Positions 8,009 to 17,260 of a DNA stretch of 64,000 bases are shown here, in pieces. The DNA lies in contig NZ_JAFCLN010000001.1 in the NCBI RefSeq assembly GCF_018129385.1, positions 620,001-684,000 of the forward strand. Direction: 5' to 3'. Within the stretch, counting starts at the first letter, position 1. Every line of letters begins with the position of its first letter. The translations under genes and the position numbers were made by a program. The notes under the pieces were generated by a model, which searched no databases, had not been told where the DNA came from, and was given only the letters and a program-made list of their open reading frames with translations. The stretch comes from Bradyrhizobium lablabi. GTDB lineage: Bacteria; Pseudomonadota; Alphaproteobacteria; Rhizobiales; Xanthobacteraceae.

Positions 8009-8038
8009 GGCGCGCCGCCATTCACGCGGTGGCGCGCC
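8009..8038 (+). terminator. hairpin downstream of the NTF2-like gene
   Basis: Self-complementary arms GGCGCGCC at 8009-8016 and 8031-8038, with partly paired inner bases, form a strong hairpin 25 bases after the stop codon. There is no T-run, so intrinsic termination is uncertain. Confidence 0.45.
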
Positions 8039-8170
8039 CGGTCGATCACGCGGACGTAGGCTCCCGTTATTTGATCCGTTGCATCGTTGGGATATAATCG
8101 CTGAATTAATCCTGCTGCTATTTCGCGGCCGGGAGGGGCGCTTGGCGCCGCCAGGATCGCAGTTTCCGAC

Positions 8171-8623
8171 ATGCGCTTTAAGCCGAAGACCGTTCTCGCC
8201 CTCTCGGTCCTGGCTTCCCTGACCGCGATTGTCGGTTTGGGCGTCACGCTCATGCAACTCGAAGCGCCGACATCCGCAAAGACCGCCGGATGTACCCCTC
8301 CCGCGCGGGCGCAGGTCCGCCACGAGCTGGTGTTCGGGACCGCGCGCGCTCACGGCGTGCCGATCAGGGAGGACGAGTGGCAATCGTTCGTCGATTCGAT
8401 CGTGACCCCGCGCTTTCCGGACGGGCTCACGGTGCTGAACGCCAGCGGCCAGTGGCGTGGAGAAGGCGGCCTGACCAAGGAACAGGCCCGCATCCTCGTG
8501 ATCTGGCATGATCGCTTGCCGTCGCGGGACGCCGACATCGAGGCCATTCGCTCGGCCTATAAGGAGCGCTTCGATCAGGAAAGCGTGCTGCGGATCGACA
8601 GCGTTTCGTGCGTGTCGTTCTGA
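8171..8623 (+). CDS. DUF3574 domain protein, exported or membrane-anchored
   Basis: A 150-residue protein with an N-terminal hydrophobic segment at residues 9-27. The DUF3574 core runs from about residue 55: 'HELVFGTARAHG', then 'EWQSFVDSIVTPRFPDG', 'GLTVLNASGQWRG', and 'AYKERFDQESVLRI' near the end. These blocks are the family hallmark, but the family has no established function. The gene stands alone between two repeat-bearing spacers. Confidence 0.8.
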   Translation: MRFKPKTVLALSVLASLTAIVGLGVTLMQLEAPTSAKTAGCTPPARAQVRHELVFGTARAHGVPIREDEWQSFVDSIVTPRFPDGLTVLNASGQWRGEGGLTKEQARILVIWHDRLPSRDADIEAIRSAYKERFDQESVLRIDSVSCVSF

Positions 8624-8667
8624 GCGATCACCCGCGGGAAATGCAATCTGGCGCCGCAAAAATAAGC

Positions 8668-8756
8668 GGTCATCACCGGGCTTGTCCCGGTGATTCACGT
8701 CTTACTTTTTCGATGAAACAAAGACGTGGATGGCCGGGTCAAGCCCGGCCATGACA
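8668..8756. repeat. palindromic repeat element, GTCAT-CCGGGC family
   Basis: Two nested hairpins are visible: CACCGGG...CCCGGTG and GGCCGGG...CCCGGCC, bracketed by GTCAT and ATGAC. The inner ATTCACGTCTT and AAGACGTGGAT pair in part. It resembles the element at 6340-6468. Confidence 0.75.
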
Positions 8757-8761
8757 GTTAA

Positions 8762-8953
8762 CTACGCCGCCAGCACCGCCTCACCATTGGCGATACGGCG
8801 CGCGGCGCGTTCGGCCTCGCGCGGGTTGCGGAAGAGCTTGCCATCGAGCTGGTTGAAGCGGTGGGAGGCGGCGAAGAAGATGTAACCTTTGGGATCACGA
8901 ACGACGATACCGGCCGGCTGCGAGCCGATTTCGATGATGTAGGTCTGCGACAT
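8762..8953 (-). CDS. small conserved hypothetical protein
   Basis: A 63-residue soluble protein that begins MSQTYIIEIGSQPAG and contains 'FFAASHRFNQLDGKLF' and 'REAERAARRIANG'. No catalytic motif or membrane segment is visible. I use the ATG at 8953 because it has GAGG upstream; a GTG at 8980 would add nine residues. The alternating strand and helix pattern suggests a small folded domain, but the function is unknown. Confidence 0.7.
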   Translation of the reverse strand: MSQTYIIEIGSQPAGIVVRDPKGYIFFAASHRFNQLDGKLFRNPREAERAARRIANGEAVLAA

Positions 8954-9143
8954 GCCAGCCTCAATTGCGAAATTCCGCACCGATAACCGGGCAGAGGGGC
9001 AAATGTTCCAGCGGCGCGCTTGACCGAAAAACGGCTAAATTGATGGCTTTTCTGACGAAATTGGCCGGCCGGCGGGCTTGACCTTTAACGGTCAGTCCTG
9101 CGAATCGTGGTAGGAAGCATCACCCGACTGGAGAATCAGCGAA

Positions 9144-9569
9144 ATGACAAGATTGGCCCTCATCGCCCTGCTCGCCTTGGCGATCCTGATGCCGCCGAAG
9201 CAGGCGGCGGCCCAAGATGCAATTGGCGGCGCCATTTTCGGCGGTGCGGCAGGCGCCATCCTTGGCGGCGCGATCGGCGGCGGCCGTGGCGCTGCGATCG
9301 GTGCGGTGCTCGGCGCCGGAACCGGCGCGGCGATCGCGGCGGAAGGCGAACGCCGGGGCCGCTACTATTATTATCGCAACGCCTGCTATCTGCCGCAGGG
9401 CGACGGCACCTATGTTGCGGTCGAGCCGGGCTATTGCGCCGGCCCGCCCCCGGCCCCGGCTTACGTTCAAGGCGGCTACGATGCTCCGCGCTGCACGCGC
9501 TCGCCGACCTTCGATCCGCGCGACGGCACCTTCATCGACCGCAACGGCTATCGCCGCCGCTGCATTTGA
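9144..9569 (+). CDS. exported glycine-zipper protein
   Basis: A 141-residue protein with a signal peptide of about 23 residues (MTRLALIALLALAILM...AAA). Residues 27-66 are a glycine-zipper segment such as 'GGAIFGGAAGAILGGAIG', which can pack in or on membranes. The C-terminal half has four cysteines and ends 'DGTFIDRNGYRRRCI', a pattern reminiscent of BA14K-type exported proteins of Rhizobiales. It is likely an envelope protein of unknown function. Confidence 0.75.
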   Translation: MTRLALIALLALAILMPPKQAAAQDAIGGAIFGGAAGAILGGAIGGGRGAAIGAVLGAGTGAAIAAEGERRGRYYYYRNACYLPQGDGTYVAVEPGYCAGPPPAPAYVQGGYDAPRCTRSPTFDPRDGTFIDRNGYRRRCI

Positions 9570-9609
9570 GGCGCCACGGGTTAGGCACAACGCCCACCCC
9601 GCCCAGCGA

Positions 9610-9713
9610 CGTCATGCCCCGCGAATGCGGGGCATCCAGTACGCCGCGGCCTCACGGTTCAACCACAAGCGTCTCTGGAATACTGGGTCACCCGCCTGCG
9701 CGGGTGACGACGG
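9610..9713. repeat. palindromic repeat element, GTCATGCCCCGCG family
   Basis: Contains ATGCCCCGCGAATGCGGGGCAT near one end and GTCACCCGCCTGCGCGGGTGAC near the other, with CATCCAGTA and TACTGGGT between. The layout matches the copy at 53741-53837. Confidence 0.8.
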
Positions 9714-9733
9714 CTGTTATGAGGCGGCAGGGC

Positions 9734-10165
9734 CTACGCCGAAATCGCCGCGCCATCCCGCGGGATGACGCGCGGCTTGCCGTCATCGTCAATCGCGACG
9801 TAAGTAAAATTCCCGTCGGTGACGAGGATGGGCTGCGTCTCCTTGCGCCGCACCACCCAGGCTTCGAGATGGATGGTCATCGAAGTGCGGCCGACGCGGA
9901 TGAGATTGGCGTAGACGGATACGAGGTCGCCGACATAGACGGGTTTTCGAAAGTTCATCGCTTCGATCGAAACCGTGACCGTACGACTCTTGGCGATCTT
10001 CAATGCGGCAACGCCGCCGGCGAGGTCCATCTGGCTGAGCAGCCAGCCGCCAAAGATGTCGCCATTGGCGTTGGTATCGGCCGGCATCGCCAGCGTGCGG
10101 ATGCAGAGATCGCCGCGCGGCTCGGTGAGGTTGCTCGGCGGCGCATGCACGTGGGCATCAGTCAC
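9734..10165 (-). CDS. acyl-CoA thioesterase, YciA-type hotdog fold
   Basis: A 143-residue cytoplasmic protein with the hotdog thioesterase core: 'LAMPADTNANGDIFGGWLL' with the conserved N-x-x-G-D-I-F-G-G-W pattern at about residues 32-41, followed by 'NFRKPVYVGDLVSVYA'. The family hydrolyses acyl-CoA thioesters. The start is GTG (10163-10165), whose bases overlap the fadJ stop as GTGA, so it is translationally coupled to the beta-oxidation genes. That suggests it releases acyl groups or CoA during fatty acid degradation. Substrate chain length is unknown. Confidence 0.88.
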   Translation of the reverse strand: MTDAHVHAPPSNLTEPRGDLCIRTLAMPADTNANGDIFGGWLLSQMDLAGGVAALKIAKSRTVTVSIEAMNFRKPVYVGDLVSVYANLIRVGRTSMTIHLEAWVVRRKETQPILVTDGNFTYVAIDDDGKPRVIPRDGAAISA

Positions 10166-12273
10166 TTAAAATTCTCCCAGCCCGGATCGGGCGCAAAGCG
10201 GTCGCCGAATTTTTGCGCCAGCGCGCGCAGCGTGGAGGCGACGTTCTCCGGGCCGCGTGTGCGGGCGTAATTGAGCGGGCCGCCGCGGAACGGCGCGTAG
10301 CCGGTGCCGAATATCATGGCGCCGTCGACCACGTCGGCATTGTCGACGATGCCTTCGCGCAGGCAGGCGACGCAGACGTTCGACATCGGCAGCACGAGAC
10401 GATCGATCATTTCCGGCGTCGGCTCGGTCGGCTGCTGCGCGCCTTGCGGCTGCGGGCCGGCGGATTTTTGCGCCTTGCCGTCCTTCCAGTCGTAAAAGCC
10501 CTTGCCGGTCTTGCGGCCGAGCTCGCCGCGCGCGACCTTCTCGCGCAGCCAGGCCGGCGTCGGCGGCAGGGCGTCGCCAAATTTCGAGCGCAGCATGTCG
10601 CCGACATCGAGGCAAATATCGAGGCCGACCTGGTCGGCGAGTTCGATAGGCCCCATCGGCATGCCGAACTTGATCGCGGCGGCGTCGATGACGGTCTTGT
10701 CGATCTTCTCGTCCAGCATCACCATCGCCTCCAGCATGTAGGGCGTCAGCGCGCGGTTGACGAGGAAGCCCGGCGAGCTCTTCACCGGCAGCGGCAGGCG
10801 GTCGATGGCGCCGACAAAGGCCATCGCCTCCTTCAGCAATTGCGCGTCGGTGCCGTCATGGCTGACGACCTCGACGAGCTGTAGCCGCGACACCGGGTTG
10901 AAGAAGTGCAGCCCCAGCAAGCGCTCGGGCTTTTGCAGCGTGGTGCGCAAATCCTGCAACGGAATGCTCGACGTGTTGGTGGCGAGGATCGCGCCCGGTT
11001 TCATCTTCGGCTCGAGGCCGGCATAGACCTTCTGCTTCAGCTCCAGCTTTTCCGGCACCGCCTCGATGATCAGATCGGCGCTGCGCACACCCTCGCCGAC
11101 CATGTCCGGAATCAGGCGATCGCCGGCGTCGCGCACGGCGGTGCGCTTGCGCATGATCTTGCCGAACAGTTCTGTGGCGCGCTTCATCGCGGCCGCGATC
11201 GGCTCCGGCTTCATGTCGGCGAGCGTCACCCGCATATCCTGGTTGGCGCACCAGGCGGCGATGTCGCCGCCCATCGCGCCGGCGCCGATCACATGCACAT
11301 GCTCGATCTTGTTGCCGCTTCCAGCGAGCTTCTTCATCTGCTCGCGCAGGAAGAACACGCGGATCAGGTTCTGCGCCGCCGGCGTCACCATCAGATGGGC
11401 GAACGAGGTCTTTTCCGCTGCCAGCATCGCGCGCTTGTCGCCGCCGTGGCGCTCCCAGAGGTCGATCAGCGCATCGGGCGCGGGATAGTTTTCATGCGGC
11501 GCGGCCTTTTCCGCCTCGCGGCGCATGCGCGAGGCGAGGAAGCCGCGCACCGGGGCGAAATTGAGAAGGCTATTGAGCGGGCCCGGCTTGGCGCGCTTCA
11601 GGCGGCCGGCCATCGCGTCCTTGACCGCGTTGCGGACGTGGCGCTCCTCGCAGACGGCATCGACGAGCCCGAGCGATTTTGCGCGGCGGGCATCGACGGT
11701 CCTGCCGGTCAGCATCATCGTCATCGCCTGCATGGGATTGACGAGCGCAGTGAACCGCGCGGTACCGCCGAGACCCGGATGCAGGCCGAGCATGATCTCC
11801 GGAAAGCCGAAGCGTGCGTCTGAAATCGCGATGCGCATCTGGCAGGCCAGCGCCACCTCCAGACCGCCGCCGAGGCAGAAGCCATGGATGACGGCAACGG
11901 TCGGAATGCGCAGGGCTTCCAGCCGGTCGATCACCGCATGCGCGCGACCGATCTCGGTCTCGACCTGCTTTGGATCGCTGGCGCCGCGGAATTCGTTGAC
12001 GTCGGCGCCCGCGATGAAGCCGCTGGTCTTGGCGGAACGGATGACGAGGCCGGTCGGCCGCTGTTCTTCCAGCTCCGCCAGCACGCGGTCGAGCTCAGCG
12101 ATGACTTCGGCCGAGAGCGTATTGGCGCTGGTGCCATCGCGGTCGAACAGCAGCCAGGCGACGCCGTCGGCATCGCGGTTCAACCGAAAATTACGATAGC
12201 GGCTTTCCATATCGCGCCCGGGGCCGAGTTCGAGCACGCGGTCGCCGAGAACGTCCATGATCTTGCCGGCCAT
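10162..12273 (-). CDS. fadJ: fatty acid oxidation multifunctional protein (enoyl-CoA hydratase / 3-hydroxyacyl-CoA dehydrogenase)
   Basis: A 703-residue two-enzyme protein. The N-terminal crotonase domain (about 30-220) has 'SGFIAGADVNEF' and 'IHGFCLGGGLEVALACQ', the oxyanion-hole regions. From about residue 300 an NAD-binding Rossmann domain ('VIGAGAMGGDIAAWCA') is followed by two C-terminal 3HCDH domains, with 'GFLVNRAL' and 'GTGYAPFRGGPL'. It hydrates enoyl-CoA and oxidises the 3-hydroxyacyl product, partnering with the thiolase gene just upstream. The ATG at 12273 is two bases after the fadI stop and follows a GAGGTGG; the longer frame upstream lies inside fadI. Confidence 0.93.
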   Translation of the reverse strand: MAGKIMDVLGDRVLELGPGRDMESRYRNFRLNRDADGVAWLLFDRDGTSANTLSAEVIAELDRVLAELEEQRPTGLVIRSAKTSGFIAGADVNEFRGASDPKQVETEIGRAHAVIDRLEALRIPTVAVIHGFCLGGGLEVALACQMRIAISDARFGFPEIMLGLHPGLGGTARFTALVNPMQAMTMMLTGRTVDARRAKSLGLVDAVCEERHVRNAVKDAMAGRLKRAKPGPLNSLLNFAPVRGFLASRMRREAEKAAPHENYPAPDALIDLWERHGGDKRAMLAAEKTSFAHLMVTPAAQNLIRVFFLREQMKKLAGSGNKIEHVHVIGAGAMGGDIAAWCANQDMRVTLADMKPEPIAAAMKRATELFGKIMRKRTAVRDAGDRLIPDMVGEGVRSADLIIEAVPEKLELKQKVYAGLEPKMKPGAILATNTSSIPLQDLRTTLQKPERLLGLHFFNPVSRLQLVEVVSHDGTDAQLLKEAMAFVGAIDRLPLPVKSSPGFLVNRALTPYMLEAMVMLDEKIDKTVIDAAAIKFGMPMGPIELADQVGLDICLDVGDMLRSKFGDALPPTPAWLREKVARGELGRKTGKGFYDWKDGKAQKSAGPQPQGAQQPTEPTPEMIDRLVLPMSNVCVACLREGIVDNADVVDGAMIFGTGYAPFRGGPLNYARTRGPENVASTLRALAQKFGDRFAPDPGWENFK

Positions 12274-12275
12274 GA

Positions 12276-13559
12276 TCACACCACCTCGATCAACATGGCG
12301 CCGCCCTGCCCGCCACCGATACATTCGGTGGCGATGCCGCGCCGCGTGCCGAGCCGCTTCATCGCATTGACGAGATGCAGCACGATGCGATTACCCGATG
12401 TGCCGACGGGATGGCCGAGGCTGATCGCGCCGCCATCGACGTTAAGCTTTGCGTGGTCGATCTCGCCGGCGGGACCGTCGAGGCCCAGCACTTCCTTGCA
12501 GAATTTTTCGTCCTTCCAAGCCGCAAGGCAGCCGAGCACCTGCGTGGCGAAGGCTTCGTTCAATTCCCAGGTCTCGATATCGCCGAGCGTGAGTTCGTTG
12601 CGCTTGAGCAGCGCAGTTGCGGACATCACCGGCCCGAGCCCCATAATGGAGGGATCGAGCGCGGCCCACTGGCTGTCGAGGATCACCGCCTTCGGCGTCA
12701 GCCCGTGCTTTGCCACGGCTTCTTCGGAAGCGAGGATCACCCAGGAGGCGCCGTCGGTGATCTGCGAGGAATTGCCGGCCGTGACCTGGCCCCAGGGGCG
12801 CTCAAAGACCGGCTTCAGTTTTGACAAGGACTCAGGCGTCGAGTCCGGCCGCACGCCGTCGTCATGATCGAAGAATTTGCCGTCACGCGAGAACGCGGTT
12901 TCCAGCTCGCCCTTGAGAAAGCCCTGCGACTGCGCATTCGCCAGCCGCTTGTGGCTTTCGGCGGCATAGGCGTCCGACTGCTCGCGGGTGATGCCGAAGA
13001 GCTGGCCGACGACTTCCGCCGTCTGGCCCATGTTGAGTTCGGTGATGGGATCGGTCAGCCCGCGTTCGAGTCCGATAATCGGCTTGAGATAGCTCGGCTT
13101 CACCTTCAGCGCGGCCATGATCTTTGCGCCGATGCCTTTGGCGCCAGCAAGGCCTGCGAACCAGCGCACGCCCTGTTGCGGCCAGACCAGCGGCGCGTGG
13201 CTCAGCGCCTCGGCGCCGCCGGCCAGGATCAGGTCGGACACGCCTTCGCGGATGTAGCGAAAGCCGGTATCGATCGATTGCATGCCGGAGCCGCAATTGA
13301 TCTGCACCGTGAAGGCGACCATCCTTTCGCCCATGCCGAGCCGCAGCGCTGCAACGCGCGCCGGGTTCATTTCATCTGCAATGACATTGACACAGCCGAG
13401 GATCACCTGATCGAAGGTATCAGGCGCAAAGGGCTGACGCGCCAGCAAGGGCCGACCACATTGCACGGCAAGATCGACCGGGGTGAAGGGCCCAGGACCC
13501 GAACGTGCCTTGATGAACGGCGTCCGGCTGCCGTCGACAATAAAAACCGGTCGCGCCAT
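12276..13559 (-). CDS. fadI: acetyl-CoA C-acyltransferase (thiolase)
   Basis: A 427-residue thiolase that performs the last step of beta-oxidation. The active-site cysteine lies in 'FTVQINCGSGMQSID' (about residue 89), the conserved 'NEAFATQVLG' follows in the second half, the catalytic histidine in 'GGAISLGHPVGTSGNR', and the terminal 'CIGGGQGGAMLIEVV' carries the second catalytic cysteine. It overlaps fadE by one base and precedes fadJ by two bases, so the three enzymes are made together. Confidence 0.93.
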   Translation of the reverse strand: MARPVFIVDGSRTPFIKARSGPGPFTPVDLAVQCGRPLLARQPFAPDTFDQVILGCVNVIADEMNPARVAALRLGMGERMVAFTVQINCGSGMQSIDTGFRYIREGVSDLILAGGAEALSHAPLVWPQQGVRWFAGLAGAKGIGAKIMAALKVKPSYLKPIIGLERGLTDPITELNMGQTAEVVGQLFGITREQSDAYAAESHKRLANAQSQGFLKGELETAFSRDGKFFDHDDGVRPDSTPESLSKLKPVFERPWGQVTAGNSSQITDGASWVILASEEAVAKHGLTPKAVILDSQWAALDPSIMGLGPVMSATALLKRNELTLGDIETWELNEAFATQVLGCLAAWKDEKFCKEVLGLDGPAGEIDHAKLNVDGGAISLGHPVGTSGNRIVLHLVNAMKRLGTRRGIATECIGGGQGGAMLIEVV

Positions 13560-15826
13560 CAGCTTGCCGCCCTCTGCTCACCCAATTCCTGGAAGAATTG
13601 ATGCACGTCGGCGGATTTTTTGTAAATCGGCGACAGCGCTTCCGGCGCAAAATCGTCGACCTCGATGACCTTCATCACGGCGTCATGTGTGGCGGCGATC
13701 TTGTCACCTTCGCTCTGGGTGATGACGCCCTTCTTCACCGCTTCCTTCCAGTCGTGGATGCGGGCGGCGTGCAGTTTCTTGCGGATATCCTCGGAGTCGG
13801 CGACCTGCCGGAAAGCCTTTTCCAGCCGGAAAATGCCGCCATCGTCATCGACGTGCGACAGGTCGGGTGTCAGCCGGTCGCGTGCCGCCGACGGCTCCAG
13901 GATGAGCGCGGCGCATTGGTGCACGACGCGGTCGATCGGGCCGAGCCCACGGACGCCAAACGGCTGGATCAGGAATTTCAGGATCACGGCCACGAAGCGG
14001 TTGGGCAGATTGCCGAGGATTTCCGCAAAACGGGTTTCGATGGTGCGGAAGCCGGTGGCCATGCACCATTCGAGCGCGGCAAAATCCTCCTTCTGCCGGC
14101 CCTCGTCCTGCCAGCGTTTTAGCGCGGCGGAGAGCAGATACAGCTCGGACAGGATGTCGCCGAAGCGGGCCGAGAGCATCTCCTTGCGCTTGAGCGCGCC
14201 GCCGAGCGTCAGCAACGCCATGTCGGCGCAGAGCGCGAAGGCGGCCGAGTAGCGCGAGAGCTGCCGATAGAAGCGCGTCGCTTCGCCGGCGTTCGGCGCG
14301 TTGACCCAGATGCCCGCGGTCCAGGCACGACCCCAGGCGCGGAACAGCGTCTTGAAGGAGTGCCCGACGTGTTTCCAGAGCGCCTTGTCAAAGGCCTCCA
14401 GGCCGCGGGTGCGGTCGCCATCGCGCAGCGCATTCATCTCCTCTAACAGATGGGGATGCGCGCGGATCGCGCCCTGCCCGAACACGATGAGATTGCGGGT
14501 GAGGATGTTGGCGCCCTCCACGGTGATGCCGACCGGCACCGCGCGGTAGAGGTTGCCCATGTAGTTCTGCGGCCCGTCGATCACCGCTTTGCCGCCATGG
14601 ATGTCCATGGCGTCGTCGATCACGACGCGCATCCGCTCGGTGGCGTGCAGCTTCATGATGCCGGAGATGACTGCGGGATGATGGCCCTCGTTGAGCGCAG
14701 CGCAGGTCAGTCTGCGCGCCGCATCCAAGAGGTAGGCGGTGCCGGCGATGCGGGCGAGCGGCTCCTCGACGCCTTCGAATTTGGAAATCGAGATGCCGAA
14801 CTGCTCGCGAATGCGGGCATAGGCACCGGTGACGCGCGCCGAATAGGCCGCACCGGCAGCCGACAGCGAGGGCAGCGAAATGCCGCGGCCGGCGGCCAGC
14901 GCCGTCATCAGCATCTTCCATCCTTGCCCGAGCCGCTCCTGCCCGCCGATGATGTAGTCCATGGGGATGAAGACATCGCGGCCCCAGTTCGGGCCGTTCT
15001 GAAACACCTGCATCGAGGGCAGATGGCGATGGCCGATCTCAACGCCCGGCAGATGGGTGGGAATCAGCGCGACGGTGATGCCGAGCTCTTCCTCGCTGCC
15101 CACGAGATGATCCGGGTCATAGGCCTTGAAGGCCAGACCCAGCAGCGTCGAAACCGGTCCCAGCGTGATGTAGCGCTTGTGCCAGTTGAGCCGCAGGCCG
15201 AGCACCTCGCGGCCTTCGAACTGGCCCTTGCAGATGATGCCGCTGTCGACCATCGACGCCGCATCCGAGCCGGCCTCGGGGCTGGTCAGGCCGAAGCAGG
15301 GAATGTCGCGGCCGTCGGCAAGACGCGGCAGCCATTTGTCCTGCTGCTCCTTGGTGCCGAAGCGCATCAGCAGTTCGCCAGGCCCGAGCGAGTTCGGCAC
15401 CATCACAGTGACGGCGGCGGCGAGCGAGCGGGAGGAGAGTTTGCGCACCACTTCCGAATGGGCATAGGGGGAGAAGCCGAGCCCGCCATGCTCCTTCGGA
15501 ATGATCATGCCGAAGAATTTTTTCTTCTTGATGAAGTCCCACGCCTCGGGCGGCAGGTCGCGCCATTCCCAATTGATCTTCCATTCGTCAAGCATGGCGC
15601 AGAGTTCGTCGACCGGGCCGTTGAGGAAGGCCTTTTCCTCGTCGGTCAACCTCGCCTGCGGATAGGCGAGAAGCTTCGACCAATCGGGGTCGCCGGCGAA
15701 GAGATCGGCGTCCCACCAGACATCGCCCGCTTCGAGCGCCTCGCGCTCGGTGTCCGACATCGGCGGCAGCACGCCGCGGGCAAAGGAAAAAATCGGCTTG
15801 GTGATGTAGTCGCGGCGAAAGCTCAT
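13559..15826 (-). CDS. fadE: acyl-CoA dehydrogenase, FadE type
   Basis: A 755-residue flavoprotein, the long FadE form. It carries an N-terminal extension, an acyl-CoA dehydrogenase core from about residue 80 to 470 ('GMIIPKEHGGLGFSPYA', 'CFGLTSPEAGSDAASM', 'MDIHGGKAVIDGPQNY'), and a C-terminal DUF1974-type domain. It introduces the 2,3-double bond of acyl-CoA. It is first in the fadE-fadI-fadJ-thioesterase operon. The ATG at 15826 is the first good start. Nothing recognisable as a FadR or PsrA site was identified by eye in the upstream spacer. Confidence 0.92.
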   Translation of the reverse strand: MSFRRDYITKPIFSFARGVLPPMSDTEREALEAGDVWWDADLFAGDPDWSKLLAYPQARLTDEEKAFLNGPVDELCAMLDEWKINWEWRDLPPEAWDFIKKKKFFGMIIPKEHGGLGFSPYAHSEVVRKLSSRSLAAAVTVMVPNSLGPGELLMRFGTKEQQDKWLPRLADGRDIPCFGLTSPEAGSDAASMVDSGIICKGQFEGREVLGLRLNWHKRYITLGPVSTLLGLAFKAYDPDHLVGSEEELGITVALIPTHLPGVEIGHRHLPSMQVFQNGPNWGRDVFIPMDYIIGGQERLGQGWKMLMTALAAGRGISLPSLSAAGAAYSARVTGAYARIREQFGISISKFEGVEEPLARIAGTAYLLDAARRLTCAALNEGHHPAVISGIMKLHATERMRVVIDDAMDIHGGKAVIDGPQNYMGNLYRAVPVGITVEGANILTRNLIVFGQGAIRAHPHLLEEMNALRDGDRTRGLEAFDKALWKHVGHSFKTLFRAWGRAWTAGIWVNAPNAGEATRFYRQLSRYSAAFALCADMALLTLGGALKRKEMLSARFGDILSELYLLSAALKRWQDEGRQKEDFAALEWCMATGFRTIETRFAEILGNLPNRFVAVILKFLIQPFGVRGLGPIDRVVHQCAALILEPSAARDRLTPDLSHVDDDGGIFRLEKAFRQVADSEDIRKKLHAARIHDWKEAVKKGVITQSEGDKIAATHDAVMKVIEVDDFAPEALSPIYKKSADVHQFFQELGEQRAAS

Positions 15827-16174
15827 GGGGATACCTCAAGGTTCGGCGTCGCGGACGGCTTTAGGGATTTTAGCCGAAAGTGCCTGTCAGGGGTGAACAC
15901 TTCGCTTTGAAAATGATGCGAAATTGACGCGGCCGGACGGCATTTGTTAACGGCAACGGGCGGCTTCCGTTCCGGGAAATACCCCGGTGCCGCGGCTCAC
16001 GCTTCCCAGGTTTGCGGGAGTACTCAAGTGCGCATCATGTCCGCCATGGAGAATGGGTAGACATGTGCAGGCCATCCCCGGAATGTCGCTTGATGACCTC
16101 GAAGCGGACACGAGCCTGCGCCAGCATGGACCCTTGATATTGCAAGCCGTATCGTTCGCGGCCGTCGTGGACGG
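15827..16174. other. divergent spacer between fadE and the DUF1963 gene
   Basis: These 348 bases carry the fadE promoter region on the minus strand. A 63-codon reading frame (15987-16178, plus) ends on the start codon of the next gene but shows no recognisable protein features. No repeat element or convincing operator is visible. Confidence 0.6.
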
Positions 16175-17227
16175 ATGACACCGATGTTGTCGAGACCGGA
16201 ACTGGAGAGCGCACTTTGGCAAGGTGGCATGGGCGAACATGCCGCCGGGCTGGCCCGGATGGCGAGATATTCCATCATGCTGGCCCCGGGACCGATCGAC
16301 GAAACAAATATGCCGTTGGGCTCGAGCCGTCTGGGCGGCGAGCCCGACTTGCCGGTCGATTTCGATTGGCCGATGCGACCGGCGTTTGAAGCGCAGGACA
16401 ACTGGACCGGTCCGATTCCTGGCCGCCTGCTGCTCGGCCCTAGCCATTGGCTGCACCGCTTGCTCGGCACCGAAAAATGGAAGCAGGCATCGCAGGCATG
16501 GCAACGCGCGCGCGATGCCGAACGAAGCATCCGCAATCGCGACTGGCCGCTGAGCTTCGTCGCTCAGATCGACTTTGCCGAACTCCACGCAGTGCATGCA
16601 TTGGATGGTTTTCCGTCTTCCGGCCGTCTGCTGCTGTTCTGTGATCCCTTCGATTGGCCGTGGGGCGAAAAAGCCGACCAGGCACGGACCCGCGCCATCT
16701 ACACGGAGCAGCCGCTTGAGCGCTTGCAGCGCAGGCGCGCCCCACCGGAGTTTGCCGAGCCCGAGGCAAGGCAGGTGATGCCGCGCGGGTTCGTATTCAA
16801 ACCGCGCCTCCTGCGGCCGGCTGCCTGGCTGATGCCTCCGCCGCTGCGTTCCTGCGCGCTGGATGACCTGCGCGCCGAACGGCCCGGCGCCTGGAAACAG
16901 GATGGTCCGGCCTTTTCCGCCTATCGGCAATTCTGGGACGACCTGCATGCGCGGCATCCCGACATATTCGCCGAACAAGGCCAGATGATCCACCAGGTGG
17001 GCGGATCGGCGTTTTCCATTCAGGAGCCGGTGGAACGGGAAACCGCAAGACTGACGGCAGATGCGTCCGCGACGGCAGAAGACTGGCAACTCGTCTTGCA
17101 GATCAGCAGCGATGTCGACGCGGGAATGGAGTGGGGAGACACCGGGCGGCTTTACCTGTCGGCGCGCAAGCAGGATTTGGCCGCGCGGCGTTTCGATCAA
17201 TGCTGGATGCTGATGCAGTGTTACTGA
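16175..17227 (+). CDS. DUF1963 (YwqG-like) protein
   Basis: A 350-residue cytoplasmic protein. Features of the DUF1963/YwqG family are visible: 'SRLGGEPDLPVDFDWP' near residue 50, 'LSFVAQIDFAEL' near 130, 'GRLLLFCDPFDWPWG' near 155, and a closing 'GDTGRLYLSARKQDLAARRFDQCWMLMQCY' region (positions about 320-350). The family has no firm biochemical role. The start could be the ATG at 16175 or the next one at 16184. It converges with the L,D-transpeptidase gene, and a hairpin separates them. Confidence 0.78.
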   Translation: MTPMLSRPELESALWQGGMGEHAAGLARMARYSIMLAPGPIDETNMPLGSSRLGGEPDLPVDFDWPMRPAFEAQDNWTGPIPGRLLLGPSHWLHRLLGTEKWKQASQAWQRARDAERSIRNRDWPLSFVAQIDFAELHAVHALDGFPSSGRLLLFCDPFDWPWGEKADQARTRAIYTEQPLERLQRRRAPPEFAEPEARQVMPRGFVFKPRLLRPAAWLMPPPLRSCALDDLRAERPGAWKQDGPAFSAYRQFWDDLHARHPDIFAEQGQMIHQVGGSAFSIQEPVERETARLTADASATAEDWQLVLQISSDVDAGMEWGDTGRLYLSARKQDLAARRFDQCWMLMQCY

Positions 17228-17229
17228 AG

Positions 17230-17249
17230 CCCCCGAAAGCAGCCGGGGG
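17230..17249. terminator. hairpin between convergent genes
   Basis: Arms CCCCCG (17230-17235) and CGGGGG (17244-17249) enclose an eight-base loop. It sits between the stop codons of the DUF1963 gene (plus) and the L,D-transpeptidase gene (minus), so it may serve both. No clear T-run follows on either strand. Confidence 0.5.
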
Positions 17250-17260
17250 AGTTGCGGCGA

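Noticed and set aside
15987..16178. 63-codon open frame ending on the DUF1963 start codon
   Set aside because: The ATGA overlap is tempting, but the peptide shows no signal, domain or ribosome-binding site. I treat it as chance.
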